Shown here: one piece after another, positions 1 to 6,045 of the stretch
How positions within the stretch are numbered: position 1 is the stretch's first letter
Layout: each line of letters begins with the position of its first letter
NCBI GenBank assembly: GCA_050742155.1
Contig: JBOGFC010000184.1
Coordinates: forward strand, 1 to 12,360
Direction: 5' to 3'
Origin: JBOGFC01 sp050742155
Lineage (GTDB): Bacteria; Actinomycetota; Acidimicrobiia; Spongiisociales; JALYHC01
Length of the DNA stretch: 12,360 nt
The notes under the pieces: model-generated
Told to the model about the DNA's origin: nothing
The model's database searches: none
What the model saw: the letters and a program-made list of their open reading frames with translations, nothing else
Made by a program: the position numbers and the translations under genes

Positions 1-1
1 C

Positions 2-106
2 GTCTGCGCCGTTCAGGCCGGGGCGGCGCTATGGACTCGCGACACGGACTTCGAACGAGTGGCCTCGGTGTTGCCGGAGCTTGAGCGGTTTCAGCCCGCC
101 GGGTAG
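2..106 (+). CDS. VapC-like PIN toxin, 3' end only
   Basis: The window opens inside this gene; the last 34 residues and the TAG stop are present. The tail contains LWTRDTDFERV followed by LPELERF. This is the usual end of a PIN-domain VapC ribonuclease: the TRDxDF motif supplies the last acidic metal ligand and is followed by the closing strand. VapC toxins cleave specific RNAs, often tRNA, unless held by their antitoxin. The N-terminal half, the other acidic residues and the antitoxin lie outside the window, so subtype and intactness cannot be judged. It is the first of six VapC loci here. Confidence 0.75.
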   Translation, partial: VCAVQAGAALWTRDTDFERVASVLPELERFQPAG

Positions 107-179
107 GGCGGCAGGGTCACTGCGCACTACGGTCGAACCCCCCCACTCGTCTTTCTTTCGCGCTCCCGGGTCAACCCTC

Positions 180-216
180 TTGCAGTCAGGTGAGTCTAAC
201 TGATATCAACTAAGGG
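180..216 (+). promoter_or_regulatory. Candidate leaderless promoter of the 216-641 gene
   Basis: TTGCAG (180-185) and TATCAA (204-209) are spaced by 18 bp. Counting seven bases from the -10 box puts +1 at position 216, the G of the GTG start. The -35 matches the consensus only in TTG. TGATATCA (201-208) is a perfect 8-bp palindrome inside the promoter and could be a repressor site. Inferred from spacing only. Confidence 0.35.
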
Positions 217-641
217 TGCAGGGAACCGCAGCGCCTGAGAACCTCCATCGAGATGCTCGTCCTCCCGTCACGGTGGAAGCCGCGCCACTCTCGGGCGCTG
301 CGGAACCCTCACCGACGACGGTGCGGCGCCGGCCGGTCCTCACGCCTACCTTGTGGACCGATGCGGAGCTCCCCGGCTACGCCCCCGACCATCCTTACAT
401 CCGACGCTTTTGGACCGCCGTGCTGGGCCCCGGGGCGGTGGCTGATCTCCTGCGGCTGATCACCGCCGCGCGCCGCCAACTTCCCGTGCGGGAGCCGCTG
501 CATCTCGCCGAACTGGCCCGGGCGGGGTTGGTGCGCTTCGAGCCCGGCCGGGTGTGGGTCCGGGAGACCGTTCCGCCGCTGTCGGCACCCCACATTCGGC
601 GACTCCCACCTGCGCTCCGAGGTGAGCACCAGAGGATGTGA
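216..641 (+). CDS. Small protein of unknown function
   Basis: A 141-residue protein starting at GTG; I do not recognise the family. Residues 1-38 are low-complexity, rich in Ala and Pro. From about residue 45 it looks folded: LWTDAELPGYAPDHPYIRRF, then a hydrophobic helix (FWTAVLGPGAVADLLRLI), an Arg-rich turn, and paired segments (LHLAELARAGLVRFEPGRV, WVRETVPPLSAPHIRRLPP) resembling a small winged or helix-strand fold. It has no signal peptide or membrane segment. The first 38 residues may be non-coding, but no better in-frame start with a ribosome site is visible. A -10 box placed for a leaderless start at this GTG supports the start. It converges on the vapC at 770-1156. Coding is supported by length, composition and patterned hydrophobicity. 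Confidence 0.6.
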   Translation: MQGTAAPENLHRDARPPVTVEAAPLSGAAEPSPTTVRRRPVLTPTLWTDAELPGYAPDHPYIRRFWTAVLGPGAVADLLRLITAARRQLPVREPLHLAELARAGLVRFEPGRVWVRETVPPLSAPHIRRLPPALRGEHQRM

Positions 642-645
642 CTTT

Positions 646-683
646 TCCCCTCTCCGCTTGCGGAAGGGGAGGTTGGGGAGGGG
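646..683. repeat. GC-rich intergenic palindromic repeat, copy 1
   Basis: Just after the stop of the 216-641 gene is a bulged stem-loop (646-670: TTCCCC..CCGC, loop TT, GCGG..GGGGA). A pyrimidine block follows on the minus strand, CCCCTCCCCAACCTCCCC (complement of 666-683). The same block with one extra C recurs at 5955-5973, next to another hairpin. It probably acts as a bidirectional terminator or transcript-end structure between the convergent genes, or is a REP-like dispersed repeat. Confidence 0.55.
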
Positions 684-746
684 CTCGGGCCGCTCACAAT
701 CCTCCTGGTGCCTGTTGTCTTGGTGGTCTGTCTTGAGGACGCTCCG

Positions 747-762
747 CGTGCTTGAGAGCACG
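747..762 (-). terminator. Hairpin just past the vapC stop
   Basis: CGTGCT, loop TGAG, AGCACG form a perfect 6-bp stem beginning 7 bases past the TAG of the minus-strand vapC (770-1156). No U-tract follows on the minus strand, so it would be a U-less terminator or an RNA-stabilising stem. Function is inferred from position. Confidence 0.35.
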
Positions 763-769
763 GCCCGAG

Positions 770-1156
770 CTACCCAGGAAGAGCCTCGAACCGCCATGGG
801 ACGCCTTCGACGAGGAGTTCGGGGTCGCCCGTGAGCAAGACGGCATCGTGGGCCACAGCGGCGGCTCCGGCGAACGCATCTGCGTAGGCGATGGCATGGT
901 CGGACTTGAGTCGGGCCGCTTCAAGCACCCGCCTCTCGGTAGGGAGATCGAGGATGAGACGAGGTCGGAAGTCTTGAATGACCTCGATCGCCTCGCCCTC
1001 ACCGTGCTGGCGACGAACGACGTAGAAGACCTCACCCAGGTTGATCCAGCTCATCACCGGGCGCTCCGCTTCCAGCACCTTCCCCACCCTGGTGGCGGCG
1101 GGATCGGTTCCCTCGAGGAAACGCAAGACGGCCCAGGAGTCGAGCGCGTAGCTCAC
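770..1156 (-). CDS. vapC: VapC toxin (PIN-domain ribonuclease), partner of the AbrB-type antitoxin
   Basis: A 128-residue PIN-domain protein, normal length for VapC. The acidic metal ligands are visible in order: D6 in the N-terminal YALDSWAVLRFLEG, E42 in INLGEVFYVV, D93 in IAYADAFAGAAA, and D111 in VLLTGDPEL. VapC enzymes are Mg2+-dependent endoribonucleases held inactive by VapB. The start is GTG, overlapping the antitoxin stop as GTGA, so translation is coupled and antitoxin is made first. With the antitoxin at 1153-1383 it forms a bicistronic operon reading leftward, divergent from the TA pair at 1477-2096. All catalytic residues appear intact. Confidence 0.92.
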   Translation of the reverse strand: MSYALDSWAVLRFLEGTDPAATRVGKVLEAERPVMSWINLGEVFYVVRRQHGEGEAIEVIQDFRPRLILDLPTERRVLEAARLKSDHAIAYADAFAGAAAVAHDAVLLTGDPELLVEGVPWRFEALPG

Positions 1157-1383
1157 CTGCGGGCTTCTCGCTCCCGATCGGCGGCCCGCTCGGCCTTCAG
1201 TGGTCCGACCAGATCGCTGCCGGAGAACCGACCCAGCAGCGCCCGCTCGCTCCGCAGCGGTCGCATGACGAGTTGGTCAGCTTCCAGCCAGAAGGCCACT
1301 TGGTCACCAGGCTCGATCCCGAGGGCGTCTCGCAGCTCCTTGGGGATGACGACCTGGCCCTTGGCTCCCACACGATGAGTCAT
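1153..1383 (-). CDS. vapB: VapB antitoxin, AbrB/SpoVT DNA-binding type
   Basis: A 76-residue protein with an N-terminal swapped-hairpin AbrB domain: THRVGAKGQVVIPKELRD, then LGIEPGDQVAFWLE and LVMRPL (residues 2-43). The C-terminal third (about 44-76, charged) would wrap the toxin. The ATG at 1383 is chosen because the AbrB fold starts there; a longer reading to 1512 would add 43 residues with no domain. A -10-like TATACT (1396-1391) places +1 at or next to this ATG, so the mRNA is probably leaderless. AAGGAG sits one base before the ATG, too close for a normal ribosome site, and forms the centre of an inverted repeat. The stop overlaps the vapC start. Confidence 0.9.
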   Translation of the reverse strand: MTHRVGAKGQVVIPKELRDALGIEPGDQVAFWLEADQLVMRPLRSERALLGRFSGSDLVGPLKAERAADREREARR

Positions 1384-1398
1384 ACTCCTTAGTATAAC
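1379..1398 (-). promoter_or_regulatory. Operator and -10 box over the AbrB-type vapB start
   Basis: GTCATACT (1379-1386) and AGTATAAC (1391-1398) are inverted repeats matching at 7 of 8 positions with a 4-bp centre. On the minus strand the outer arm contains the -10 box TATACT (1396-1391) and the inner arm covers the ATG. A bound VapBC complex would block both. I see no convincing -35 box. Confidence 0.55.
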
Positions 1399-1457
1399 TT
1401 CTTCCGGGAAGGGAAGAGGTCGAGCCCCCCCGCCCAGGTCGTGGTTCAGGCAGCGGC

Positions 1458-1480
1458 GGCATGCCATAATGCATGCATGC
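1458..1480 (+). promoter_or_regulatory. Operator and -10 box over the RHH-type vapB start
   Basis: Two perfect palindromes, GGCATGCC (1458-1465) and GCATGCATGC (1471-1480), share a GCATGC core. The -10 box CATAAT (1465-1470) lies between them, and the second covers the ATG at 1477. Counting from the -10 box puts +1 on the A of the ATG. Ribbon-helix-helix repressors typically bind tandem short palindromes. No good -35 box is seen. Confidence 0.55.
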
Positions 1481-1719
1481 GCACGACGGTGGAGATCAGC
1501 GACCAGCAGCACCGCGCCCTTCTCGCCCTGGCTTCCAAGAGGGGATTGAGGGGCTTCTCCCAGTTGGTGCAGGAAGCACTCGATCAGTACCTGCTCGCCG
1601 AAGAGGATGAGGGCCTCGAGAGCTTCCTCGCTTTGCGCGGGATCCTGAGCGACACAGAGGCGGAGGAGATCCGCCGGCGGATCGCCGACGCCCGGGCCAC
1701 GTGGCGCTCCTTCGAGTAG
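1477..1719 (+). CDS. vapB: VapB-type antitoxin, ribbon-helix-helix
   Basis: An 80-residue protein with an N-terminal RHH fold: strand MRTTVEIS pairs into the DNA-contacting ribbon, then helices DQQHRALLALASKRGL and FSQLVQEALDQYLLAEE. The C-terminal region (about 46-80, acidic then Arg-rich) is the expected toxin-neutralising tail. The ATG at 1477 is preferred over the upstream GTG at 1441: the fold begins there, and a -10 box six bases upstream fits a leaderless start. Its 3' end overlaps the next vapC by 19 bases, so the two are coupled. It is divergent from the AbrB-type operon across 93 bp, so the two may interfere or co-regulate. Confidence 0.87.
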   Translation: MRTTVEISDQQHRALLALASKRGLRGFSQLVQEALDQYLLAEEDEGLESFLALRGILSDTEAEEIRRRIADARATWRSFE

Positions 1720-2096
1720 TCGCCGACACGGACTTAGTCATCGACTTCCTGCGTGGTGCGGGTCCCGGAGCTCCTGCCGTAGAGCGATGGCTCCGCCAGC
1801 GGCGCCTCTTCCTGACGACCATCACTGCCTTTGAGCTGCGGCTGGGAAGAGATTTCCTCGCCCGGGGGCGGGACTTGGCCTGGCTTTTCAGGCGACCCAG
1901 CTTGCCCCTGGATCTTGAGAGCGCCCTTCGGGCAGGGGAAGTGTTCGCCCGGCTCCGCGACTTGGGGAGCCCGATCGACCGCGCCGACTCCCTCCAGGCC
2001 GGCATCTGCCTCCGCTACGGGCTCCCCCTCGCCACCCGCAACCTGCGGCATTTCGAGCGGGTGGACGGGCTGCGCCTCGCCTCCCTCGACGACTGA
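1701..2096 (+). CDS. vapC: VapC toxin (PIN-domain ribonuclease), partner of the RHH antitoxin
   Basis: A 131-residue PIN-domain protein. The first acidic motif is VVADTDLVIDFLRG (D9), followed by TAFELRLG (E45), RADSLQAGICLRYGLPL (D96) and ATRNLRHFERVDGL (residues 111-124). The TRNxxHF ending, with Asn in place of the last Asp, is common in one VapC subgroup and is not a sign of decay. GTG 1701 is the only start that keeps the whole N-terminal strand. It overlaps the antitoxin by 19 bases, a longer overlap than the 4-base ones elsewhere in the window. Expected role: antitoxin-controlled cleavage of RNA. Confidence 0.92.
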   Translation: MALLRVVADTDLVIDFLRGAGPGAPAVERWLRQRRLFLTTITAFELRLGRDFLARGRDLAWLFRRPSLPLDLESALRAGEVFARLRDLGSPIDRADSLQAGICLRYGLPLATRNLRHFERVDGLRLASLDD

Positions 2097-2171
2097 CTTG
2101 CCGTCAGGCCTCGGGCATCCGGGGTCCTCGCTCTGGGATGGGTCTGGGATCGGCCGGGAAGATTGCGCCGG

Positions 2172-2207
2172 GGACGGGTGAACCCGTCCGGAACCTCGCT
2201 CGTCTGA
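2172..2207 (+). promoter_or_regulatory. Candidate ECF-type promoter overlapping a perfect palindrome
   Basis: TGAACC (2179-2184) and CGTC (2201-2204) are 16 bp apart, matching the GGAACC/CGTC form of many extracytoplasmic-function sigma promoters. The -35 part lies in a perfect inverted repeat: GGACGGGT, GA, ACCCGTCC (2172-2189). The repeat could instead be the terminator of the upstream vapC, 76 bases after its stop. The downstream genes encode exported and redox proteins, which fits envelope-stress control but does not prove it. Confidence 0.35.
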
Positions 2208-2244
2208 CCGGTGTAGGAGGGGAGAACAGTCGAAGGAGGAGAGC

Positions 2245-2787
2245 ATGCAGCATCGCACGTTCTTGACCCTGATCGTCGGAGCAGTCGTCCTCCTGATCGC
2301 CGCCCCCGCCCTGGCCGGAGGCTGGGCGGTCACCACGTTCGATGAGCTGCCACCCGAGTTCAGGGCCGGCGAGACCTACAGGCTGGGTTATACGATCCGC
2401 CAACACGGCCAGACCCCCATCCACGTCGAGAAGACGGAGATCGTCGCCAGCTCGGCGGAGAGCGGCGCGATGAGGTTCGCCGGCCGTCCGGACGGACCGG
2501 TGGGCCACTACGTTGCGGAGGTCCGCTTCCCGGAGGCCGGACCGTGGGGCTGGCAGGTGATCCAGGGCGAGTTCGGCCCGCAGGAGCTTGGAACCATCAC
2601 CGTCCTGCCGGCCGCTCCAACAGAGGAGCCGGCCCGGCACCCGGCTCCGGTGCCCTTGACCGACCCCACCGTTGCCTTCCTTCGCCTGCTCCTCCCCGCC
2701 CTCAGCCTGCTGGCCCTGGTGGCCTTCGCCCTCCAGCTGGCCGCCTACCTCCAGGCCCAGCGACGCTACCGAGCCCCGGAGGCGTGA
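2245..2787 (+). CDS. Exported, membrane-anchored protein with an Ig-like (YtkA/FixH-like) domain
   Basis: A 180-residue protein with a signal peptide (residues 1-24, hydrophobic core FLTLIVGAVVLLIAAPALA, likely cut after ALA). An outside beta-rich domain follows (about 26-121, including AGETYRLGYTIRQHGQTP and GHYVAEVRFPEAGPWGWQV), then a Pro-rich spacer (122-140). One C-terminal membrane helix (about 143-168) and a short basic tail complete it. The PEAGPWGWQV pattern resembles YtkA/FixH/CopC-like domains found near copper and respiratory proteins; this is a fold impression, not a firm assignment. The ribosome site AAGGAGG lies 6-7 bases before the ATG and is strong, unlike most starts here. 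The stop overlaps the cytochrome start (GTGA), so they form one operon and may share a membrane redox complex. Confidence 0.8.
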   Translation: MQHRTFLTLIVGAVVLLIAAPALAGGWAVTTFDELPPEFRAGETYRLGYTIRQHGQTPIHVEKTEIVASSAESGAMRFAGRPDGPVGHYVAEVRFPEAGPWGWQVIQGEFGPQELGTITVLPAAPTEEPARHPAPVPLTDPTVAFLRLLLPALSLLALVAFALQLAAYLQAQRRYRAPEA

Positions 2788-3203
2788 GCGGAGATCTGCT
2801 CAGGCTGATCGTCACAGGACTGGTGGCCGCCGGACTGCTGGCGGCCACCGGCCTGGTCTACGGCGCGGGCTCCCGCACCGCTCCAGTTGCCACCATCACC
2901 GAGCCCGCCCCGGCCACTCCCGAGGGCAGGCTCCTCTTCCTCGCCAAGGGGTGCAACGGCTGCCATGTGATGAGGGGGTTACCCGGACAGGCGCAGGTGG
3001 GCCCCGATCTCACCGCCCTGGCGTCCGTGGCGGGGAGCCGCCGCCCCGGCATGACCGCCCAGGCCTACGTACGGCAGTCGATCCGGGAGCCTGAGGCGCT
3101 CATCGTCCCCGGCTACCAGGATCAGTTCGCAGAGATGCCGACCCTCTTCCTCACCGACGCCGAGGTCGAGGCGCTGGTGGTGTTCTTGCTCGAGGAGCAG
3201 TAG
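2784..3203 (+). CDS. Membrane-anchored c-type cytochrome
   Basis: A 139-residue protein with an uncleaved N-terminal membrane helix (residues 5-28) and an outside class I cytochrome c domain. The heme attachment motif is CNGCH (C57, C60, H61), and M118 in AEMPTLFLTDAEVEALVVFL is the likely sixth iron ligand in the usual C-terminal position. VGPDLTALA (72-80) is the loop typical of the family. The GTG start overlaps the stop of the preceding gene by four bases, indicating translational coupling. It probably carries electrons at the outer face of the membrane, but no oxidase or dehydrogenase subunit is in the window. Heme attachment must rely on maturation genes elsewhere. Confidence 0.9.
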   Translation: MSGDLLRLIVTGLVAAGLLAATGLVYGAGSRTAPVATITEPAPATPEGRLLFLAKGCNGCHVMRGLPGQAQVGPDLTALASVAGSRRPGMTAQAYVRQSIREPEALIVPGYQDQFAEMPTLFLTDAEVEALVVFLLEEQ

Positions 3204-3227
3204 TCAGCGGCCAGGCTCCACTCCCCA

Positions 3228-3262
3228 TTGACGAAGTAGCCTCTGGAAGCTACCTTAGCTTC
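3228..3262 (+). promoter_or_regulatory. Promoter and operator abutting the Phd-type antitoxin start
   Basis: TTGACG (3228-3233) is 17 bp from TACCTT (3251-3256), giving +1 at 3263, the A of the ATG. A perfect inverted repeat, GAAGCTA, CCT, TAGCTTC (3246-3262), covers the whole -10 box and ends on the base before the ATG. This is the clearest promoter/operator pair in the window and predicts a leaderless, self-repressed operon. Confidence 0.65.
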
Positions 3263-3553
3263 ATGAGGTCAGTGGGGCTGAAGACGCTCAAGAACAAGCT
3301 CAGCGAGTACGTTCGCCTGGCCGCGGCGGGGGAGACGGTCCTGGTGACGGATCACGATCGGGTGGTGGCGGAGCTGGGCCCCCCGCGCGAGACTCGCGCC
3401 CGCCTGCTGCCCGATGTGGTCTTGGCCGACGCGGTCCGCGATGGGCTTCTCACTCCGGCGCTCCACCCACCCGGTCCCCCTCCGGAGTCGGACCCGGTCG
3501 GCCCCTTGTATCAGTTGCTGCAGGAGCTGAGCGAAGACCGAGCTGATCGATGA
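3263..3553 (+). CDS. vapB: VapB antitoxin, Phd/YefM type
   Basis: A 96-residue protein with a Phd/YefM N-terminal DNA-binding domain (about 1-45): VGLKTLKNKLSEYVRLAAAG, then ETVLVTDHDRVVAELGPP. The rest is Pro-rich and acidic (46-96, with LYQLLQELSED near the end), the expected flexible toxin-binding region. The ATG sits where the operator ends, with no room for a ribosome site, so leaderless translation is likely. The stop overlaps the toxin start as ATGA. Phd-type antitoxins bind operator DNA more tightly with toxin, which fits the palindrome just upstream. Confidence 0.9.
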   Translation: MRSVGLKTLKNKLSEYVRLAAAGETVLVTDHDRVVAELGPPRETRARLLPDVVLADAVRDGLLTPALHPPGPPPESDPVGPLYQLLQELSEDRADR

Positions 3554-3951
3554 TCTACGTCGACACCTCGGTGATCTTGGCCCAGCTCCTGGCCGAGGAC
3601 CGCAAGCCGCCACTCTCGGTGTGGTCGGAAGCTTTGGTTTCTAGCCGCCTGGCAGAGTATGAGACGTGGGTTCGGCTCCATGCCTTGCGTGTGGCCGGCT
3701 CACATGGGGAGGCAGCCCGCCGCCTTCTCGGGCAGGTGTCCTTCCTAGAGCTCTCCCCGCTGGTACTCGCCCGGGCCCTCGAGCCCTTCCCCCGGCGGGT
3801 GCGCACCCTCGATGCCCTGCACCTGGCGTCCGTGGAATTCCTGCGCGCCCAAAGGGTGAAGGTCAGGATGGCCACCTACGACCGGCAGATGGTTGAAGCG
3901 GCCAGCAGACTCCGCATACCGATCGAGCCCCTGGACACCGCCCTCCCCTAG
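3550..3951 (+). CDS. vapC: VapC toxin (PIN-domain ribonuclease), partner of the Phd antitoxin
   Basis: A 133-residue PIN-domain protein with the canonical acidic residues: D5 in MIYVDTSVILAQLL, E38 (or E36) in SRLAEYETWVRLHA, D88 in RTLDALHLASVEFL and D111 in MATYDRQMVEAA. The DALHLA signature is typical of the single-domain VapC group found with Phd-type antitoxins. The ATG overlaps the antitoxin stop by four bases. It appears intact and, from its motifs, belongs to a different subgroup from the VapC at 1701-2096 (TRNxxHF), so the pairs are not recent duplicates. Confidence 0.93.
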   Translation: MIYVDTSVILAQLLAEDRKPPLSVWSEALVSSRLAEYETWVRLHALRVAGSHGEAARRLLGQVSFLELSPLVLARALEPFPRRVRTLDALHLASVEFLRAQRVKVRMATYDRQMVEAASRLRIPIEPLDTALP

Positions 3952-4018
3952 TAACTTCGCTTGGCCTCCCCGGACGACCGAGCTTCACTCCATACGGCCA
4001 TCGGCCGAAGAACCCACT

Positions 4019-5080
4019 ATGCGCCCCCTGCGCCTCGTCGCCCTCCTGGCCGTCCTGGCCGCCTGCCGAGGCTCCGCCGCCGCTCCTCCCTCGACCACCC
4101 CGCCGAGCACCACGACGTCCTCGCCGGCCCGGGCCCTCACCTCGTCCACCAGCAGCACGACCACCACCCCCTCCACGCTCCCGGCCACCTCCACCACGCG
4201 GGGTCCGGCCACCACCGCCTCGACCGTGCCCCTCCTGGCCAACCTGGCTGCCCTTTCGCAAGACCAGGCCTACGACCCCTCCGGGAAGGCGCGGCGGGTG
4301 TGGCTGGCCGGCGAGGCGAGCGGCCTGGTCATCGACCTGGCGGAGGGCTCGGTGGGCCGCATCGACGGGCTCCCCTTCGCCGTGGGGAGTGCAGGAGCCG
4401 TCGCCGAAGATGGGTCCATCGTCGTCACGGGGGACGGCAAACTGTGGCGACGAACGCCGGGGGGCGGGTGGCAAGATCTCTCCCAGCCCGGCACGCTGGT
4501 GGGTTATTCGCCCGGCACCCACGAATACCCACACCTCCACCTCTACGTGGCCGAGGGCGGCACCCTCCACAACCTGGAGCTGCGCTTCGAGACGCCCGAC
4601 CGCCTGTTCACGAAGTGGTCGGTGCCGGCCCCCGGGGCGCGCCGGGTGAGCGTGTCGGCGGGCGCCCACCTCGTGCTGGTGGAGCAGGGGAAACAAGAAG
4701 AAGGCCCCAGCTATGTGCTGCTCGGTGAGGGAAGCGGGTCGGCACTCGACGAGGCGCACTTCCCCCGCCCGGACGATGCCCTGGTCTGGGGCGCCGAGTT
4801 CCTCGACGGCCCCCGCCTCTCCTACTTCACGTGCGAGCGCCACACTCCTTACCTCGACTGCGGAGGGAGCCCCGGCTTCATGGTGAACCTCGACTCGGGC
4901 GAGACTGCCCCCCTCGAGCAGCACTTTCCGGCCTTCTCCCGAGAGTGGGCCGACCCCCTCCAGCCCCCGGTCCTGGCCGTCCGCCACCAGCGCCGGGTGC
5001 TGCTCACCAGCCACCATCTCTTCCTGGTCGACCTGGCGAGCGGCGACCGCACGCTGCTGCTGCGAGCCGAGAGCCGATAG
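4019..5080 (+). CDS. Secreted lipoprotein with Thr/Ser-rich linker, function unknown
   Basis: A 353-residue protein starting at the ATG that gives a lipoprotein signal: MRPLRLVALLAVLAAC, with lipobox LAAC and lipidated C16. An upstream in-frame ATG at 3893 lies inside vapC and adds residues that spoil the signal, so it is not used. Residues about 18-65 form a low-complexity linker of Thr, Ser and Pro, spanning the cell wall. The rest (about 70-353) is strand-rich with repeated turns such as GLVIDLAEGSVGRIDGLP, KLWRRTPGGGWQDL and HLFLVDLASGDRTLLL, suggesting a beta-propeller-like sensor or binding domain. I do not recognise the family. Two Cys (CERHTPYLDC) may form a disulfide. No strong ribosome site is seen. 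Confidence 0.8.
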   Translation: MRPLRLVALLAVLAACRGSAAAPPSTTPPSTTTSSPARALTSSTSSTTTTPSTLPATSTTRGPATTASTVPLLANLAALSQDQAYDPSGKARRVWLAGEASGLVIDLAEGSVGRIDGLPFAVGSAGAVAEDGSIVVTGDGKLWRRTPGGGWQDLSQPGTLVGYSPGTHEYPHLHLYVAEGGTLHNLELRFETPDRLFTKWSVPAPGARRVSVSAGAHLVLVEQGKQEEGPSYVLLGEGSGSALDEAHFPRPDDALVWGAEFLDGPRLSYFTCERHTPYLDCGGSPGFMVNLDSGETAPLEQHFPAFSREWADPLQPPVLAVRHQRRVLLTSHHLFLVDLASGDRTLLLRAESR

Positions 5081-5119
5081 GATCGGCCGGCGGGCGTCTT
5101 CCTCGAACCGCGGGCGATT

Positions 5120-5138
5120 GCGCGCCAGAGAGGCGCGC
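5120..5138. terminator. GC-rich hairpin between the lipoprotein and Sir2 genes
   Basis: GCGCGCC, loop AGAGA, GGCGCGC form a perfect 7-bp stem 39 bases after the lipoprotein stop and 60 bases before the Sir2 start. There is no T-run, so only a U-less terminator or a leader structure is possible. Confidence 0.35.
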
Positions 5139-5198
5139 AGCAACCCTGGGTTCCCGACTCCGGGCGACCCGCCGCAGCCGTCCCTACCATTTGCTCTC

Positions 5199-5951
5199 AT
5201 GGAAACCGAGCTCCGAGAGGCGGCCCGCCTATTGGAGAACAGGGAGGCCATCCTCGTCTTCACGGGGGCGGGGATCTCCACCGAGTCGGGCATCCCGGAC
5301 TTCCGGGGACCGCAGGGGGTGTGGACGCGCCTCGATCCGGCCGAGTTCACCTACCAGCGCTACCTCTCGGACCCCGAGCACCGCCGGCGCCGCTGGCAGA
5401 TGGCCCTCGACTCCCCGATCCGAGAGGCCCTCCCCAACCCGGCCCATGAGGCGGTGGTGGACCTGTGGAAGGCCGGCAAGCTGGCGGGGTGTGTCACGCA
5501 GAACATCGACGGCCTCCACCAGGCGGCCGGCCTGCCCGCTGAGGAGGTGGTCGAGCTGCACGGGACCGCCCGCCGGGTGGCCTGCCTGGGGTGCTCGGCC
5601 GGCTGGCCCGCCGAAGAGGTGCTGGAGCGGGTGCGGGCCGGCGAGGCCGACCCGGCCTGCCCCCACTGCGGGGGCCTCCTCAAGGCGGCCACGATCTCCT
5701 TCGGCCAGATGATGCCCGAGGCGGCCATGGCCCGCGCCTACGAGCTGGCCGAAAGGGCCGATGCGGTGCTGTCGGTGGGCTCGACCCTCTCGGTCTATCC
5801 GGCCGCCTTCATCCCCCTCGAAGCGGCCGGGCGTGGGGTTCCCTTGGTGATCGTCAACCGGGGACCCACCGAGCATGACCGGGCCGCCTGGGTGAAGGTG
5901 GAGGGGAGCGCCGGTGAGGTCCTCCCCCACCTGGTGGCCGCCATCACCTGA
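5199..5951 (+). CDS. Sir2-family NAD-dependent protein deacylase (CobB-like)
   Basis: A 250-residue single-domain sirtuin of normal bacterial length. It removes acyl groups from protein lysines, consuming NAD+ and releasing nicotinamide. The NAD-binding motif is FTGAGISTESGIPDFRGPQG (residues 21-40), then TQNIDGLHQAAG (100-111) and catalytic H121 in ELHGTARR. The structural zinc site has four Cys (C129, C132, C154, C157) and GSTLSVYPAA (194-203) closes the Rossmann fold. The ATG at 5199 is preferred because the family begins at METELREAA; the extension to 5118 is Pro-rich and runs through the upstream hairpin. TACCAT (5185-5190) is a possible -10 box giving an almost leaderless mRNA. Cytoplasmic; its targets cannot be inferred. 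Confidence 0.93.
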   Translation: METELREAARLLENREAILVFTGAGISTESGIPDFRGPQGVWTRLDPAEFTYQRYLSDPEHRRRRWQMALDSPIREALPNPAHEAVVDLWKAGKLAGCVTQNIDGLHQAAGLPAEEVVELHGTARRVACLGCSAGWPAEEVLERVRAGEADPACPHCGGLLKAATISFGQMMPEAAMARAYELAERADAVLSVGSTLSVYPAAFIPLEAAGRGVPLVIVNRGPTEHDRAAWVKVEGSAGEVLPHLVAAIT

Positions 5952-5954
5952 TCC

Positions 5955-6013
5955 CCCCTCCCCAACCCTCCCCCAAGGGGGAGGGAGAATGAAGCCTCCC
6001 CGAAGGGGGAGGG
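5955..6013. repeat. GC-rich intergenic palindromic repeat, copy 2 (double hairpin)
   Basis: Directly after the Sir2 stop lies CCCCTCCCCAACCCTCCCC (5955-5973). It runs into a perfect hairpin CCCTCCCCC, AA, GGGGGAGGG (5966-5985), followed by a second stem, CCTCCCC with GGGGGAGG (5995-6012). The leading block matches copy 1 at 666-683 on the opposite strand except for one extra C. It may end Sir2 transcription and separates it from the next gene's promoter. Confidence 0.6.
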
Positions 6014-6045
6014 AGAAATCTCCTACGCTGGTAGTGTTAATTGTC

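Noticed and set aside
1384..1389. AAGGAG as the ribosome site of the minus-strand vapB
   Set aside because: It is one base from the ATG, too close to work, and forms the centre of the inverted repeat; a leaderless start fits better.
3863..5350. A 495-residue open frame on the minus strand
   Set aside because: It is antisense to the lipoprotein and vapC, is dominated by Gly/Arg runs mirroring the Thr/Pro linker, and has no domain. It is a high-GC shadow frame.
5199..5951. Sir2 protein as an anti-phage defence effector
   Set aside because: It is a 250-residue single-domain enzyme with an intact zinc Cys set and catalytic His, as in ordinary deacylases, with no defence partner domain or neighbour.
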